From contig NMRB01000705.1 in assembly GCA_002633025.1 (NCBI GenBank), forward strand, positions 137,400-201,399: a stretch of 64,000 bases of DNA. Direction: 5' to 3'. Of the stretch, positions 32,920 through 43,559 are shown piece by piece (position 1 is the first letter of the stretch; each line of letters starts with the position of its first letter). The notes under the pieces were generated by a model. It saw only the letters and a program-made list of their open reading frames with translations. It was not told the DNA's origin and searched no databases. The stretch is from Notospermus geniculatus (Eukaryota; Nemertea; Pilidiophora; Heteronemertea; Lineidae). The translations under genes and the position numbers were made by a program.

Positions 32920-32948
32920 TGCTTGGTCATGGTCCTTGGAGTATCTCT

Positions 32949-33032
32949 GTGATTTCAAAGTTGGTGTTAACACAGTGTTTACAATGCTTTAATGCATTGT
33001 AAACACCGTGTTAACACCAACTATGAAATCAC
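32949..33032. repeat. 84-bp near-perfect hairpin
   Basis: Arms of 39 bp, starting GTGATTTCAAAGTTGGTGTT, pair with only two mismatches around a six-base loop TTTAAT. It is either a whole miniature element or a very recent inverted duplication. It ends 34 bp before a candidate exon. Confidence 0.85.
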
Positions 33033-33066
33033 CCAACGCGGTAACCATTCTCTGTTCTTTGTTCAG

Positions 33067-33297
33067 AAGTGTCCAGAAAACTTAGTGGTGACTAAAAAGT
33101 TACGTACGTGTCAAGAAGACCATTTCATTACAGGTGGTCATCACGAATATAATTCTCCTACCTATAAATCTTCTGTCCATGATAGTACTTATTCCTTCAA
33201 TTTAATTGACCCATATATTTCACAACTGTCTCATCATCTTCGAGCAAAGTTACTGACCACTGAAAATGGGCCATTGTCACGCAGATTTGACTGCTAA
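33067..33297 (+). CDS. Candidate terminal exon, unknown product
   Basis: The acceptor TTCTCTGTTCTTTGTTCAG precedes a 76-codon frame starting in phase 0, KCPENLVVTKKLRTCQEDHF, and ending RRFDC before TAA. A possible AATAAA lies at about 33523. Composition is polar with many His and Ser; there is no domain or membrane segment. The pyrimidine tract is good, but no upstream exon of matching phase was identified. Confidence 0.22.
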   Translation, partial: KCPENLVVTKKLRTCQEDHFITGGHHEYNSPTYKSSVHDSTYSFNLIDPYISQLSHHLRAKLLTTENGPLSRRFDC

Positions 33298-33705
33298 TTC
33301 ACTGGGGTGGGTGGGGTACTGTTAGGAATTGAAAGGTGCTAATCTGCGTACTTTCCTCTGATATTGTCAATTGAGAAACACGAGCTTTGCAACATGATAC
33401 CTCCAGGGGAGCTATTGTGTCCTTTGAGGGGTGTCTAGACAGGTAGGAGATTGGAATGGAGAAGACGCAATGCCCTTCATTGACAGGAAAGATAGGAAAA
33501 AATTTCTCGATTGATATTTTTCAAAATAAACGGCAAGTTAGTTATTCCAGTGATCTGAGGTAAAGAATCCAACCATTTTGTTGATTGTTGTTGCCATGGC
33601 TCAGGTAATGACATGACCATGTACCAGATCAAAAACAGTCCTGATAGTAAAAGAGTTCCTTGTAGCTGTTGCGGTTGAGAGAGTGAGGTGCAAATTGACA
33701 GTTGG

Positions 33706-33722
33706 ATAGATAGATAGATAAT
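33706..33722. repeat. (GATA)n microsatellite
   Basis: About four GATA units. Confidence 0.9.
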
Positions 33723-33779
33723 TTGAAGCTTCATAACCCTTTTTGGATCTTAAGCTTATACTATGGTGTGGAGTCCATG

Positions 33780-33998
33780 ACAGGCTAACTGTCCACCTGT
33801 GTGGGGTCTTTTACTTGCCCTGGCATAGACACTCAGGTACAAGGGACCACAGCTTTGAGTCTCATCCGACAGACTCTTCTATGTTCACAGCTTTTTCACA
33901 TACATGTCCTTGCCGGGGATCGAACCCACGCGTTGACCCTGTTAGGATTGAAAGTCAAGCGTGTTAGACCGCCCGACCACCAGACCAAGTTAGTGGCA
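33780..33998 (-). mobile_element. tRNA-derived SINE, minus strand
   Basis: On the minus strand the head reads GGTCTGGTGGTCGGGCGG, with a perfect B box GGTTCGATCCC about 50 bp on (plus positions 33916-33926). A tail follows with GGGCAAGTAAAAGACCCCAC, a phrase I associate with tRNA-SINEs of marine invertebrates. The A box is imperfect and the tRNA part would not fold into a functional cloverleaf. Pol III transcription from the internal promoter would be expected for an active relative. Confidence 0.65.
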
Positions 33999-34379
33999 TA
34001 AGTCTGATTTATTGGTCTGAAGGTTGCAGGTTCAATTGGACAAAAATATGTGAATGTTTCTTCACAGCTGGCAGAAGTGGTAGCCTCTACCCTTGATCTG
34101 AAAGCGATGCAGCTGTGTGTTCTCAGGGAGCTGAGTGGCTCCATTGAAAGAAGAGACAAGGAGTGATAAAGAAAAACCCTTGAGCATGCTGGATTCTGGA
34201 AAGTTGCATTTTCATCTTTACTACTCTTGTTTCTTTACACCCAGAGTGAAAGGAATTATACCTGGTCTTTTGCCCAGCAGATATTTCCAACCAAACTATT
34301 TCCATGTGAAGAGGTGCATTTTAATTGCCAGGGATATGGGTCCATATAAAAAAAATTCAAGGTCTGTGACATGACGCTA

Positions 34380-34532
34380 GGGAGGTTTAGAAATCAAACG
34401 ATCGATAAACATAAACTTTACGACAATATTATTTTTCATACCACACATTAACCAGATTTTATATTGCATTTTCGGTACAAAAATAACGTTGTCATTAATG
34501 TTTATGTTTATCGTTTGATTTCTAAACCTCCC
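34380..34532. mobile_element. 153-bp foldback MITE with TA flanks
   Basis: GGGAGGTTTAGAAATCAAAC on the left mirrors GTTTGATTTCTAAACCTCCC on the right, and the pairing continues through GATAAACATAAAC. TA flanks at 34378-34379 and 34533-34534. Tc1/mariner-type target preference. Confidence 0.8.
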
Positions 34533-34673
34533 TACTACCATGGCGTCATGTACATTAATGCACTAGCATCGTGCCATGATGATGCCATAATGATGCAGTG
34601 TTCTGTCATAAAGTGGTTAATCTAAATAATTATTTCACATCACACCATGAACTATTCAAAACTATTCGTCAGA

Positions 34674-34820
34674 TAATTTTTTTACCTTATAAATAAATTC
34701 AAATGATTCTGGATGTAAGTCAGATTGTCAGGTGAGACTTCCACAGAAATTTTTTTTTTTACCTTGCAAATAAATTCAAATGATTCCGGACGTAAGTCAG
34801 ATGGTCAGGCGAGACTTCCA
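34674..34820. repeat. ~73-bp tandem duplication
   Basis: TTTTTTTTACCTT(AT/GC)AAATAAATTCAAATGATT appears twice (landmark AAATAAATTCAAATGATTC), with GTCAGGTGAGACTTCCAC at the end of each unit. The second copy has four or five substitutions. Confidence 0.8.
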
Positions 34821-34856
34821 CTTCATCTTGACAACAACTGGTTTTTCTTCCTGCAG

Positions 34857-34979
34857 GCTCTGGTAGGCCCACTGGTATCAGCTCAGATGTCTTGCTCTTC
34901 AAACATAAGACCCGAGGGAGACAAACCTAAGATCTATTTCCATGGCTACAAAAAGCAGTTCAGACTGGTTGTCCTTTAG
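34857..34979 (+). CDS. Candidate terminal exon, unknown product
   Basis: A very good acceptor (GGTTTTTCTTCCTGCAG) is followed in phase 0 by 40 codons, ALVGPLVSAQMSCSSNIRPE then GDKPKIYFHGYKKQFRLVVL, and a TAG. The basic-hydrophobic ending is plausible for a protein C-terminus, but I recognise no family. On the minus strand the sequence TTCATTTCAG|GTGAGC just beyond its end is another splice-like signal, which shows such signals are not rare here. Confidence 0.25.
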   Translation, partial: ALVGPLVSAQMSCSSNIRPEGDKPKIYFHGYKKQFRLVVL

Positions 34980-35504
34980 AAATCATGCTCACCTGAAATG
35001 AATGAACTAAAAACATGCGATGAAGTTTCTTTCAGTTCCAGTCTGTGATGATATTCGTTGTTCCCCGTGACAACCGACATGGGACAAGACACTTGTGTCC
35101 ATGTCCATGGCCATTACCTCCTGATAATTTCATGTTTACAATGTGATATGAATGCACCTGTGACCAATTATTCCTTAATGGAGTGGAAGAATTTGTGTGG
35201 TCATGCTGGACAAGGCAATGTCACATCGCTAATTGTTGTATCCAATTCGCTAATTTAATGTCGTGTTGCTTTGCTGATAAAGATGTTTTGGGGTGTATTC
35301 ATGAGAAGCAGATTTTGTGGTCTCAATACACGGCAACAGTTTGGACGCCATTGGAGAGCATTTCCAACAATTAGACAATGTGCCTTATTAGGTCATCGAC
35401 TCATAAGTCCTGATTTGACTCCCTCAGTTTGCATCATAGATTTTTGTCAGCACTCCTCCGAATGACAAGTTTTGCCTCACATCACCAGGTTATATCCCAA
35501 TCTT

Positions 35505-35553
35505 GACACTAGAGGGTCTTGGGACGAGGTTCAACCAACACCCTCTAGTATCG
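35505..35553. repeat. Small hairpin GACACTAGAGGGT...ACCCTCTAGTATC
   Basis: Arms of about 13 bp around GTTCAACC. Same family as the 13737-13773 hairpin. Confidence 0.6.
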
Positions 35554-35749
35554 TTCGAAGGTTACCATCTTGAAAAGTAGTGCAGCGGAAGGTTAAATGG
35601 AAAAATATCTACCAATTGTGATCAGGCTCCTAACGGTAACTCCATTAGGAGGAGTGATGCGGTCAAACATGGCGGCGACTGGTCGATGACAGTGTCTATT
35701 TGTGTAACGTAGTGGAGAAAATCGGCACTGTTGTAGAGTTTGGTTATAT

Positions 35750-36069
35750 CCAACTCATCTTCGATAATCGAAGGGCGATCTGCTCACCACTGCGTTACAT
35801 CGTACATCACCCTTCGAGAAATTGACCGGTCCGCGGCGTATCCGCTGCCTCTCGAAGAGGAGGCCAATCAGAACCGGTGTTGTAAAATTTCCTCGTGGTA
35901 CAAATAGTGGTAGCGGAAGACCCGATATAAAGTGCAATATGATTGGTCGGCCGGTAAAGTTGGCTTTGTGCCAAGATACGCCGCGGACCGGTCTATTTCT
36001 CGAAGGGTGAAGTGCGATGTAACGCAGTGGTGAGTAGATCGCCCTTTGATTATCGAAGATGATCCAACT
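35750..36069. mobile_element. 320-bp foldback MITE, family with half-copy at 49.9 kb
   Basis: CATCTTCGATAATCGAAGGG on the left mirrors the right end, and pairing runs about 100 bp through CACTGCGTTACATCG, ACCGGTCCGCGGCG and GATACGCC. The end piece alone recurs at about 49905-49970 (GTGTAACGTAGTGGAGAGCA ... CATCGAAGATGG), and a shorter trace occurs at about 35702. The centre holds single-copy DNA with CCACTATTTGTACCACGAGG. Confidence 0.8.
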
Positions 36070-36190
36070 GAACAATGACATTTTTGCTTACGATCTTCAG
36101 TGTCAGCTGTAGCTTTACCAGTGCTCTGCAAGAAAAAAGGTGTTCTGGTCACGACTTGATTCCTGTAAAGGGCCTTGAACAAGTTTTTAG

Positions 36191-36384
36191 TTGGCATTAC
36201 CATTAGGCCTGCCGGCGTATTCCAAATTCCATGGAATGGAAATCTGGCAAATCCTGATAATGAAGCAATAGATGATTTGTGCAACAGACTCTTCTCTCAA
36301 TTTGAACCTGACAATCTCATTGGATCATCCTTAAACCAGCATGACGCAGTTAAAGAAAAACCAATTCGACAACACCCAGTGTAA
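36191..36384 (+). CDS. Weak candidate terminal exon
   Basis: After AAGTTTTTAG the frame reads VFQIPWNGNLANPDNEAIDD, continues LCNRLFSQFEPDNLIGSSLN and stops at 36384. The composition looks protein-like and polar, but the acceptor has a poor pyrimidine tract and no upstream partner is seen. Confidence 0.2.
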
Positions 36385-36902
36385 ATGATGCTTCATTCCG
36401 AGAAGTTAACACGACTGAAGAGAGACAATTTATTTTAATCAGGTTAAAAATGAAGAGACAATTGTTGAGATGTCTCGTTGATGAAGCTGAGTTAGTGTTG
36501 TTCAGGGACTTGATGATGAGTACCAGGAGGATTTTAAAGAGTTAGACTGATCTGCTTGTTTAAATTTGCCTGTCAGAATCTGGGGATAAAATTTGCAGTT
36601 ATTTTGATAAGTCATCATATCAGGTGATGATTTGTGTTCATACCTATTGCTCAGGCGATGATGTCATGAAAATGGTGGAACAGCCATTTTTCAGTTACAT
36701 GTAGGTTTAGTTTTATTGGAAGTCACATTCCAGTATTAAGATTCCTGCTGGAGATAAATCTATGTGTTACAGTCATTGTGCAATCTTGGTAAGTTGCATC
36801 ATGGAATTCGAGATCTGGAATGTATAAGTATTGCCCTCCTGATGTCTGGAATCCAGCGTGTTGGGTAATGCTCAGAATGCTTTCATTTGGGTTCACGTCT
36901 AG

Positions 36903-37120
36903 TTCAACCTGCTGTGCCTCCGGAGGAGTTCATGCTAATTCATCAGCAGGCTTTCGCTTCAAAAGTTTTTAAGTCATACTTGGCATTTCTGAGTAAATTT
37001 GTAACGAGGGACATATGGGGCCGATATGTAAATTCTGGTTTTGTCTTGTTGAAACGCTCTGCTAAGAATAAATTACAAAGTGCTATCGCTTCAAAAATGA
37101 GAAGGTGTAGGAGAAAATAG
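36903..37120 (+). CDS. Weak candidate terminal exon with basic tail
   Basis: Following TTTGGGTTCACGTCTAG the frame gives QPAVPPEEFMLIHQQAFASK, then VFKSYLAFLSKFVTRDIWGR, and ends in a Lys/Arg-rich tail (RRCRRK) before TAG. An alternative upstream start remains open. Composition is convincing, splice evidence only moderate, and no family is recognised. Confidence 0.22.
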
Positions 37121-37216
37121 CTGACACTATGCTATGAAAGTGTTTTGTTGCATTAAGTCAGAATTGCTCATGTAAATAGGAGTGTCCCTTTGAGGGTCTA
37201 GGAGCAAGCCAATAAC

Positions 37217-37332
37217 CAGGGGCCTATTTCATAAAGTGACTTTAAGCTAATGGCACCATTAACTTCAATGCAATTTCCATTTGGTTAAAGGTATCAACAT
37301 TAGCTAAGTCGCTTTATGAAACAGGCCCCTGA
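37217..37332. mobile_element. Foldback with GGGGCCTATTTCATAAAGTG ends
   Basis: Left AGGGGCCTATTTCATAAAGT mirrors right CTTTATGAAACAGGCCCCT. The middle has ATGCAATTTCCATTTGGTTA. Two further copies, duplicated with their host segment, are at 61760-61872 and 62811-62922. Confidence 0.8.
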
Positions 37333-37673
37333 AGTGAGACTTATTACAAGTTGTCAACTGTTCACTCTATGAATCATGATTAACCAAATGGAGAGCCCTT
37401 TGGCAAATGAGTAGATGTCAAGGAAATTGAAACTGATAATCTGACAAATAAATTTTTATCGAAAAGGTCACCAACTGCCAACAAGTAGGAGTGTTCTTGC
37501 TGTGATGTAACTATACAACCTGTAAAATCAATAGTTTTTCTGAGGTTGTAGAAGCTACTTTAAGATTCAGTATTTACTCCAGTTTCTTTGGCTGACATTC
37601 ATAAAAGCTAGCAAATGCTTTTACTTAAAGCTTTGTAGTGCATCTACATTGGGCCTCCCTGTGCAGATCTTAA

Positions 37674-37924
37674 AGGAGCTCGACGTCCAAGTTGTAAACA
37701 AACTGGTTTGTTTACAAACAGTGGCCAGCAAACTAGTTTTATTCCTTCGTGAAGGTGGCAGCACCAGTAGCGCCCCGTGATCGTTAGACTGGTGCCCGGT
37801 CCAATGCAACTCACTCACGATATTCACGTCAGTACATATCACCGACAATAGGTGGCAGCACCGCAGGCGTCGCGTGGATAGAGAACCAGTGAGTGAGTGT
37901 TTACAACTTGGACGTCCAGCTCCT
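37674..37924. mobile_element. 251-bp TTAA MITE (family K1) inside another MITE
   Basis: Inverted ends AGGAGCTCGACGTCCAAGTT and AACTTGGACGTCCAGCTCCT, with TTAA at 37670-37673 and 37925-37928. It interrupts the AATGCTTTTACTT palindrome (about 37600-37945). A full-length relative of 250 bp in opposite orientation is at 60842-61091, and a truncated one at 62037-62145. TTAA targets are used by piggyBac and Kolobok elements; the AGG start leans to Kolobok. The minus frame MSVICTDVN is shared with the relative only because the DNA is. Confidence 0.85.
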
Positions 37925-38407
37925 TTAAGTAAAAGTATTTGTGAACTTTTATGAATATACCAGACATTGTCTTGGCTTCATCATACTATAAGAAGTTTGA
38001 TGTACTTTATGATATCTTATGATGTAACTGCTTGAATTATGTTTTGTGCCATTACACAGGCCAGGTTTTGTGATCATGTAAAAATGCAGACTCAATCGTG
38101 TAATGATGTCTCATATGCCAAATTTATGAGCACATTTGTGGTGTGATATCGTCATATAAGTGCACCAGATGGCTTATACATCATGATTCTTAGCATGGCT
38201 AACCATGAGCTAAATTACTAGACAAGGCAATCGGCGTGTTCGGTTCCCCTTTTGAGCCAATTCGTGGTAAACCATGGCTCATGAGTGCATTCTGTTGGGA
38301 TGTAATAATGGAGGGTTTCGGTTATTGGTTGAATATTTGATGCAACACAGTTTTTGCATGACTAACTACATCTTGAATTAGTTCAGCATTGAGAGATCTG
38401 CCTTCAG

Positions 38408-38435
38408 TTCACTCATGCAGGAAAATCATTGGAAG
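38408..38435 (+). CDS. Candidate 28-bp microexon
   Basis: Acceptor AGATCTGCCTTCAG, 28 bases, donor GGAAG|GTAAGA. Read in phase 0 it gives FTHAGKSLE and leaves one base, which fits the incoming phase of the candidate at 40052. Unknown product. Confidence 0.2.
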
Positions 38436-40051
38436 GTAAGAGCTAAGTCGGTATACTAGCTGCTTTGTCAATTTGATAGAAAGTGTATAAGTAATTGGCT
38501 TTCAGTCTTCTTGTTGTGTGGTTGGATGACGTTTTTTGTGCACTTCTCATCTAATGAGAGGAAGCAACAACAAGTCAAGTTGCTAATCCCCTTTATAGAT
38601 TGGGAACTTAAGACCATTCATCTGTGGCCAACCCATTGATTGATGATCTGTTTCAAAATAGAGGTCTCATTCAATAGATTTGTTGTCGCTTAGAAAATGT
38701 TTGCTGCCAAGAGGAATATAATTGAGGAGTTGGTGAAAATTTAGCTACATGTATTTCATGAGGAACTTTTCCTGTGTGAAGTATTATAAAACTTGGTCCC
38801 ACCCAATTGGGCAAATTAATATTTTTGGCATTACAGATGTACATTCAGTGCCAACTTAAGGTGGATCAGTCACCCAGTCATGCTATCAATATAGATCTAA
38901 TAAATCGATACAAATACCAGTTTAATGACCCATAGATCATGTTCGACTGTCAGAAATTGAATCACTCTTGATAAGAATTGATATGTGGTGAAGAATTTGA
39001 TCTGTTTTTCCGTTTACAAACTGCTTTTGATATGATCAAGTTCAGTGAGACGGAAATTCAAAGATACCTAATATTTTGATATTCATTGCTTTCATGACCT
39101 GTATGAACCACCCTACTGAATCTTATGATATTTATTGCCCATAACATCAGGTTCATCAGTCAACAAGTAATTTGTTGGCAATGAAGGTTTATCATTTTCT
39201 CCTCTCTTTCTCAGATTAGGCTAAAGTTCCTTCACATCACATTTTCTGTTGGTTAAAAAACTCTACTGACTGTTAGTTTGTTGCTACAGGTCACAATGCT
39301 CTAGAGCGCTGTAATCAACTGCTTGTTTACCAGCAAACCGTAATGTTTACTTCAGCATTGAGCATATTAATAACAGAAAGGTATTCATGACCTGTACATT
39401 ATTATTTACAAAGTCAAATCTATTTTCTACCTGACTGTGTTTGATGATATTGGCTAACCATTCCTTTATCTTCAATTGCCTCTATTAACATGCCTCCAGG
39501 ATAGGGGACATTTTTGAGTTCAGTGAAATGAAATTAGATATGTTTGCTATAAATCGATAAATGACTCCTGTTAAGTTCATGTACTTGAATACAAACATCT
39601 TTAAAAACTTTTAGAACTCCTCATGTGAGAGCTATGCATGGCTCTAAGGCACTTCATCGAAAAATTTTCATCAAAATTTTGTGTTCTAGAAGTCATTTGA
39701 CATTCCATCGCACCTTCAATGCATACAATATCAATCAGTGTAAATGAAGTGTATTAAGTAAGTGCAGGGGAGTAAAATACTTGCGATTAAATTATTCATA
39801 CAATAGAAAAAACAAGAATGGAGAATGTTTACTTGCTAGACACTTTGATCACACTGATATGCGCGGTGAGGGAAGTTTTCAATGCATTTGTCAATAATAT
39901 CAAAACAGTTTGATGTATGATTTGATCAAATTAGACAAATTATTGAGGGTTGTGAACGGTGTTTTGTTTCTTCTGGTTTCAAATTAGAATGGGATCTTGC
40001 CATAATTTTATTGAGCCTTGCAATTATAGTGTAAATGAAAACTTTCTCCAG

Positions 40052-40090
40052 GGGTTGATATGAAATTCAGTCGTTTATCAGGCCATTCAG
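40052..40090 (+). CDS. Candidate 39-bp microexon
   Basis: Acceptor AAAACTTTCTCCAG and donor TTCAG|GTGAGA bracket 39 bases. With one incoming base the only open frame is VDMKFSRLSGHS, again leaving one base. Joined to 38408-38435 and 41638 onward, the frame stays open (junction codons GGG and GAT). Unknown product. Confidence 0.22.
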
Positions 40091-40316
40091 GTGAGAAGTC
40101 ATGGTTCAATACGAAACCACCCTTTGGTGTAGAATTTCAAGGCTCCAGGCACTTTTCATTACTAAACCTAGCGGTTGCCTTATTGATATGGGTCTTCCTG
40201 ATTTCTTCTAGAGCATATGACTATGCTAGCAGCAAAACCTGCACCTGCGCTATGAAAGATGGAGATGAACAGGTCAGTTACCATTTCCAGTCCGAGCACC
40301 TCAGGGAGAGGTTCTA

Positions 40317-40890
40317 CAGGGTGTTTTAAAAAAAAAGTTGTCATCTCTAAAACATCTCCTGGAACCCAAACCAGTGAATATTTTTGGCTCAGATTTGGTA
40401 TGTTGATAGGTCTGGATGTACGGAGGAGCTGGAGAAAATTTGGCTCCGACCGGTTCATGCGTAGATGAAAACGAGGCCTCGGACTGAGAAGGTGCGAAAT
40501 GCAAAAAAAACCAAAGATCAGAAAGCAATGAAACATTTACAACGCATTTCATTTGTTGCGTATGTACAGAATTTACCAGGCATGCCATGATTACTGGAAT
40601 CTATGGCCAGCATGGTCCCTTCAGAGTTCCCTTCAGCCCAATCGTTGAAATGTCCTCAGTGCATTTACATCATCATGGTTCTTTTATTGTTTTGGAGGAA
40701 AACTGCATTTCGGACCCTTTTACTTTTAGGGTCACCGTTCCGTTATAACAAGCCATCAACATACGAACATTACATGAACATTATGAGTATGTCTATACCT
40801 AACAGCTTACAAAATCTGAGCCAAAAATATTCATGGGTTTGGGTTCTAGGAGATATTTTAGAGATGACAACTTTTTTTTGAAACACCCTG
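40317..40890. mobile_element. 574-bp foldback, Tc1/mariner-like ends
   Basis: CAGGGTGTTTTAAAAAAAAA at the left mirrors TTTTTTTTGAAACACCCTG at the right, with about 80 bp of paired arm (GTTGTCATCTCTAAAA, CTGGAACCCAAACC, ATATTTTTGGCTCAGATTT). TA flanks at 40315-40316 and 40891-40892. No transposase frame survives; the open frames listed across it come from the arms. Confidence 0.85.
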
Positions 40891-40895
40891 TAGTA

Positions 40896-41112
40896 GGTAT
40901 CCGCCACAGGTTACTGACAATTACGTGCGCCCGTAACCCTGCATGCGCTGTGCACTGGTCTTCTCATAGTCGTAGTTGTCGGTAATCAGTGGATCTAATA
41001 GGTATCCGCCATGGATTACTGACGACTACATAGGACTACGATAAGCACAGTGTACAACGCATGCATGTAGTTACTGCCACACGTAGTCGTCAGTAACTTG
41101 TGGCCGATACCT
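40896..41112. repeat. Nested palindrome with TAGGTATCCGCCA words
   Basis: GGTATCCGCCACAGGTTACT on the left pairs with AGTAACTTGTGGCCGATACC on the right. The same word occurs again internally at about 41001 as GGTATCCGCCATGGATTACT, and ACGACTACATAGG/CCTACGTAG-like words pair inside. It abuts the preceding element with 3 bp between target and palindrome. Confidence 0.65.
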
Positions 41113-41294
41113 CATAGTACATCATGCCGTGCATTATGGTACTATGCATTATAAGTTGCCTGGATGAGTCATCACTCAAGCCCAGTTCTCAGGCTCTCCA
41201 TTCATGGTGCATTTGCAATTAAAATGATGCTCGACAGTTGAAGCAGAGTCTTTTCTAGTCACATGCCCAACATTTAATTTGGGATCCCAAGATC

Positions 41295-41397
41295 AACCTC
41301 GTCCCCAGGGGTTCACTCAGACAACCTCGGACCACTCACTCACTAAGCGTCGACCCAGAGCCCAGGAGCGCACCAACCCCTGGGTATACGAGGTTGT
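41295..41397. repeat. Hairpin AACCTCGTCCCCAGGGGTT
   Basis: Left AACCTCGTCCCCAGGGGTT mirrors AACCCCTGGGTATACGAGGTT with one bulge. Likely a small MITE. Confidence 0.65.
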
Positions 41398-41637
41398 CCC
41401 CAGATCTCTTGTTTTCATCTGTCCCACAGAATTCTCTGCATGAGGGGAACTCCTTTAGTCTTTAAAGGAGTTTTGTGAACAAATAATTCCCTTGATCTTT
41501 AAAGGAGTTTTAAAGGTTTTCTACCAGCTTTGCAGAATGAGCAATTTTTCTCCTGCACGAAGGAATGGTTTAATATTTCATATCGCTATCAGAATTTTTG
41601 ATTCCATTTGATACTGATACCTGCTTTCTCTTGTCAG

Positions 41638-41742
41638 ATGCAACTGTTGCTGGAGGCTCAATATTCTGCTTGTAGTGGATATCATTATTCTATCTCGGTG
41701 GATTCTGAACCATTCAGCCAAAATTGTGCTCTGAGACCTTAG
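41638..41742 (+). CDS. Candidate exon after a strong acceptor
   Basis: The acceptor ACCTGCTTTCTCTTGTCAG is one of the best in the window. Phase 0 gives MQLLLEAQYSACSGYHYSIS... to a TAG at 41742. Entering with one base (as the 40052 candidate would) gives DATVAGGSIFCL and a stop at about 41674. I cannot tell which, if either, is used. Confidence 0.2.
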   Translation: MQLLLEAQYSACSGYHYSISVDSEPFSQNCALRP

Positions 41743-43299
41743 TTACGTCATTGGCTTACTGCAAAAACTCAAAAACAAGGAAAGAGGACCGATCTTCAAA
41801 CTAGAAAGTCACATTTTTGTGCTGATTGTTATCTGCTCTCCAACGAAAGCTCAAACTACGTCTCTATTTAGTGTCTAATGGAAGCAGCAGTTGCCACTTT
41901 TACGTCAGCAATGTTTCGTATGTTTAAACAATAAACTGTCACAACAACCTGCGCAAGAAACATTTTGCTGGCTGATCAATGTGCATCACTTGCAAATTTT
42001 TCCTGTGTATAGAGAGTTCTGTATCTGATATAAATGGAACTGTGATTTTTGAGCATGGCTGCCACTACCAGCTGTTATCGCTGGTGTCTCCTCGAAGTTA
42101 TGCCCACAAAACATAATCATCGTCCTTTTCCGAGATGGGTATAGATTGTAGTGCATTGAACGTGAGGGCATATCCTCCTGTTCATTCAGACCCCATCTCA
42201 CTATCTGTAACTTCATTCATAAACCACCAAAACCGATGTCTTTGGTCTGCCTCCATTGTTGGTCCTCCTTGGACAACTTCACTAAAGTGGGCACATATAA
42301 GCATGGATGACTTGGTGTATATCTTCCCAATTTTCCATTCATTGTGACAGAAACAATGGGGATCCTAGCTATGATAGAGGGCAGCACACCGAAACCCGGT
42401 CCTATACAATGGACACCTTTTGTGTGGGAAATTGATCAGGACCGGGATGTCAGTTTCATTTCAATAGTTTTAACCACTAGTGACACCTATTGAGGCAATG
42501 AGCTAGGGTTCACGTTCTTTTGGCCCACCTCATTGGCCAATGGAGCTGGTAAATATCTAAAATGATTTATCAGATTGGAGAAATTCGCTCAAAGGATTAT
42601 TTTCATCTAAACTGCTAAATTCAGTTGCATCCCAATCCAACTGCTTTGAACACAAACATCCAACTTTCTGTGGGAGACCACAGATGACGCAGCAGTCCTT
42701 CACTCTGTTCCTTTGATCTTCACCTGCCGCATCAAGCAATTACCCTTAAGTTTTCCCCTTCTTTACAAAAGGAACCATTCTCAGCTTGAACACTTACTAG
42801 GAATAAAAATTGCCTTTGATTTTGCTTTCAGAGGGCAATTGTCAGCAAGTGGTGGAGGTCTTCTGGCATCTTACCTTCCCCGTTTAAAGCTCAGTGTAAT
42901 TGAAGTACTTCATGTTGAGAACTTCACCACCTTGGCATCAGCCCCAGTTTGATCTTTGAAATGGGTGCTTTTTTATTGGGGGATAATTGTTGGCTTAAGT
43001 TTATGGTTCACTTCTGAATCAACAAGTTCGATTCTTAGATTCTTCTTTGTGCTACCCGAAATACCTCATCTAAACAGCTATACCTGTGTAAATAAAAACT
43101 CAACAACAGAGATAAATGTCGGCTACTGTGGTGAATGATGAGGGAATCTGGATGACAAAATGTCAGGTGTTACTTGCTGCTATGGAAAAACTTTTTACAC
43201 CTAAACTTTTCACACCTTCCTGTTTTTTCAGGATTTCTTCATTTATAGCTGTTAATCCACAATAAGGATCCAGCTCATTCACTTCTGGGATCTCTACTA
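41743..43299. other. Single-copy DNA
   Basis: It contains only the small hairpin at 42395-42446 related to 31725-31773. A very pyrimidine-rich acceptor-like site TTCCTGTTTTTTCAG at about 43231 leads into quickly closing frames. Confidence 0.3.
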
Positions 43300-43307
43300 G
43301 AAAATGC

Positions 43308-43347
43308 CTGAGGAAGACCCCGGTTGGGTCGAAAATTTGCGAAATTC
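43308..43347 (+). ncRNA. Hammerhead-like ribozyme core, best preserved stem III
   Basis: CTGAGGA (43308-43314), A, stem II GACCCC-GGTT-GGGTC (one base short), GAAA (43331-43334), stem III AATTT-GCG-AAATT and then C at 43347, the expected cleavage base. The preceding words CATTCACTTCTGG and CTACTAGAAAATGC match the other copies, so this is one member of a dispersed repeat. The extra A before stem II and poor stem I pairing are shared with the other copies. Confidence 0.4.
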
Positions 43348-43417
43348 GGAGATGTCTTTATTTACTTGTCATTTTGTGTGTCCTTTCTTGTGCGTATTTT
43401 GGATATCAATGGGAAAT

Positions 43418-43515
43418 GGTAGTATGGAATGGAAATGGTAGTATGGAATGGAAATGGTAGTATGGAATGGAAATGGTAGTATAAATGGTAGTATACTACC
43501 ATCAATGGAAATGGT
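43418..43515. repeat. 19-bp minisatellite
   Basis: Four to five units of ATGGTAGTATGGAATGGAA, followed by a short inversion (AGTATACTACCAT). Confidence 0.85.
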
Positions 43516-43559
43516 AGTATAAATAAAATAATGATTATGCTGCTGTTAGTAATAAATAA

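Larger units (their letters stand above)
37946..40316. other. Single-copy DNA, no repeats seen apart from exon candidates
   Basis: This is the longest stretch in the window that I find free of recognisable repeats. It holds the two microexon candidates listed separately. Confidence 0.35.

Noticed and set aside
34019-34060. Second SINE promoter (GGTTGCAGGTTCAATT)
   Set aside because: Only the first half of a B box fits (GGTTCAATTGG), and no A box lies at the right distance.
37621-37848. Conserved peptide MSVICTDVN shared with 60918-61142
   Set aside because: Both frames lie inside copies of the K1 TTAA MITE; the similarity is inherited from the DNA, and the frames are non-coding on structural grounds.
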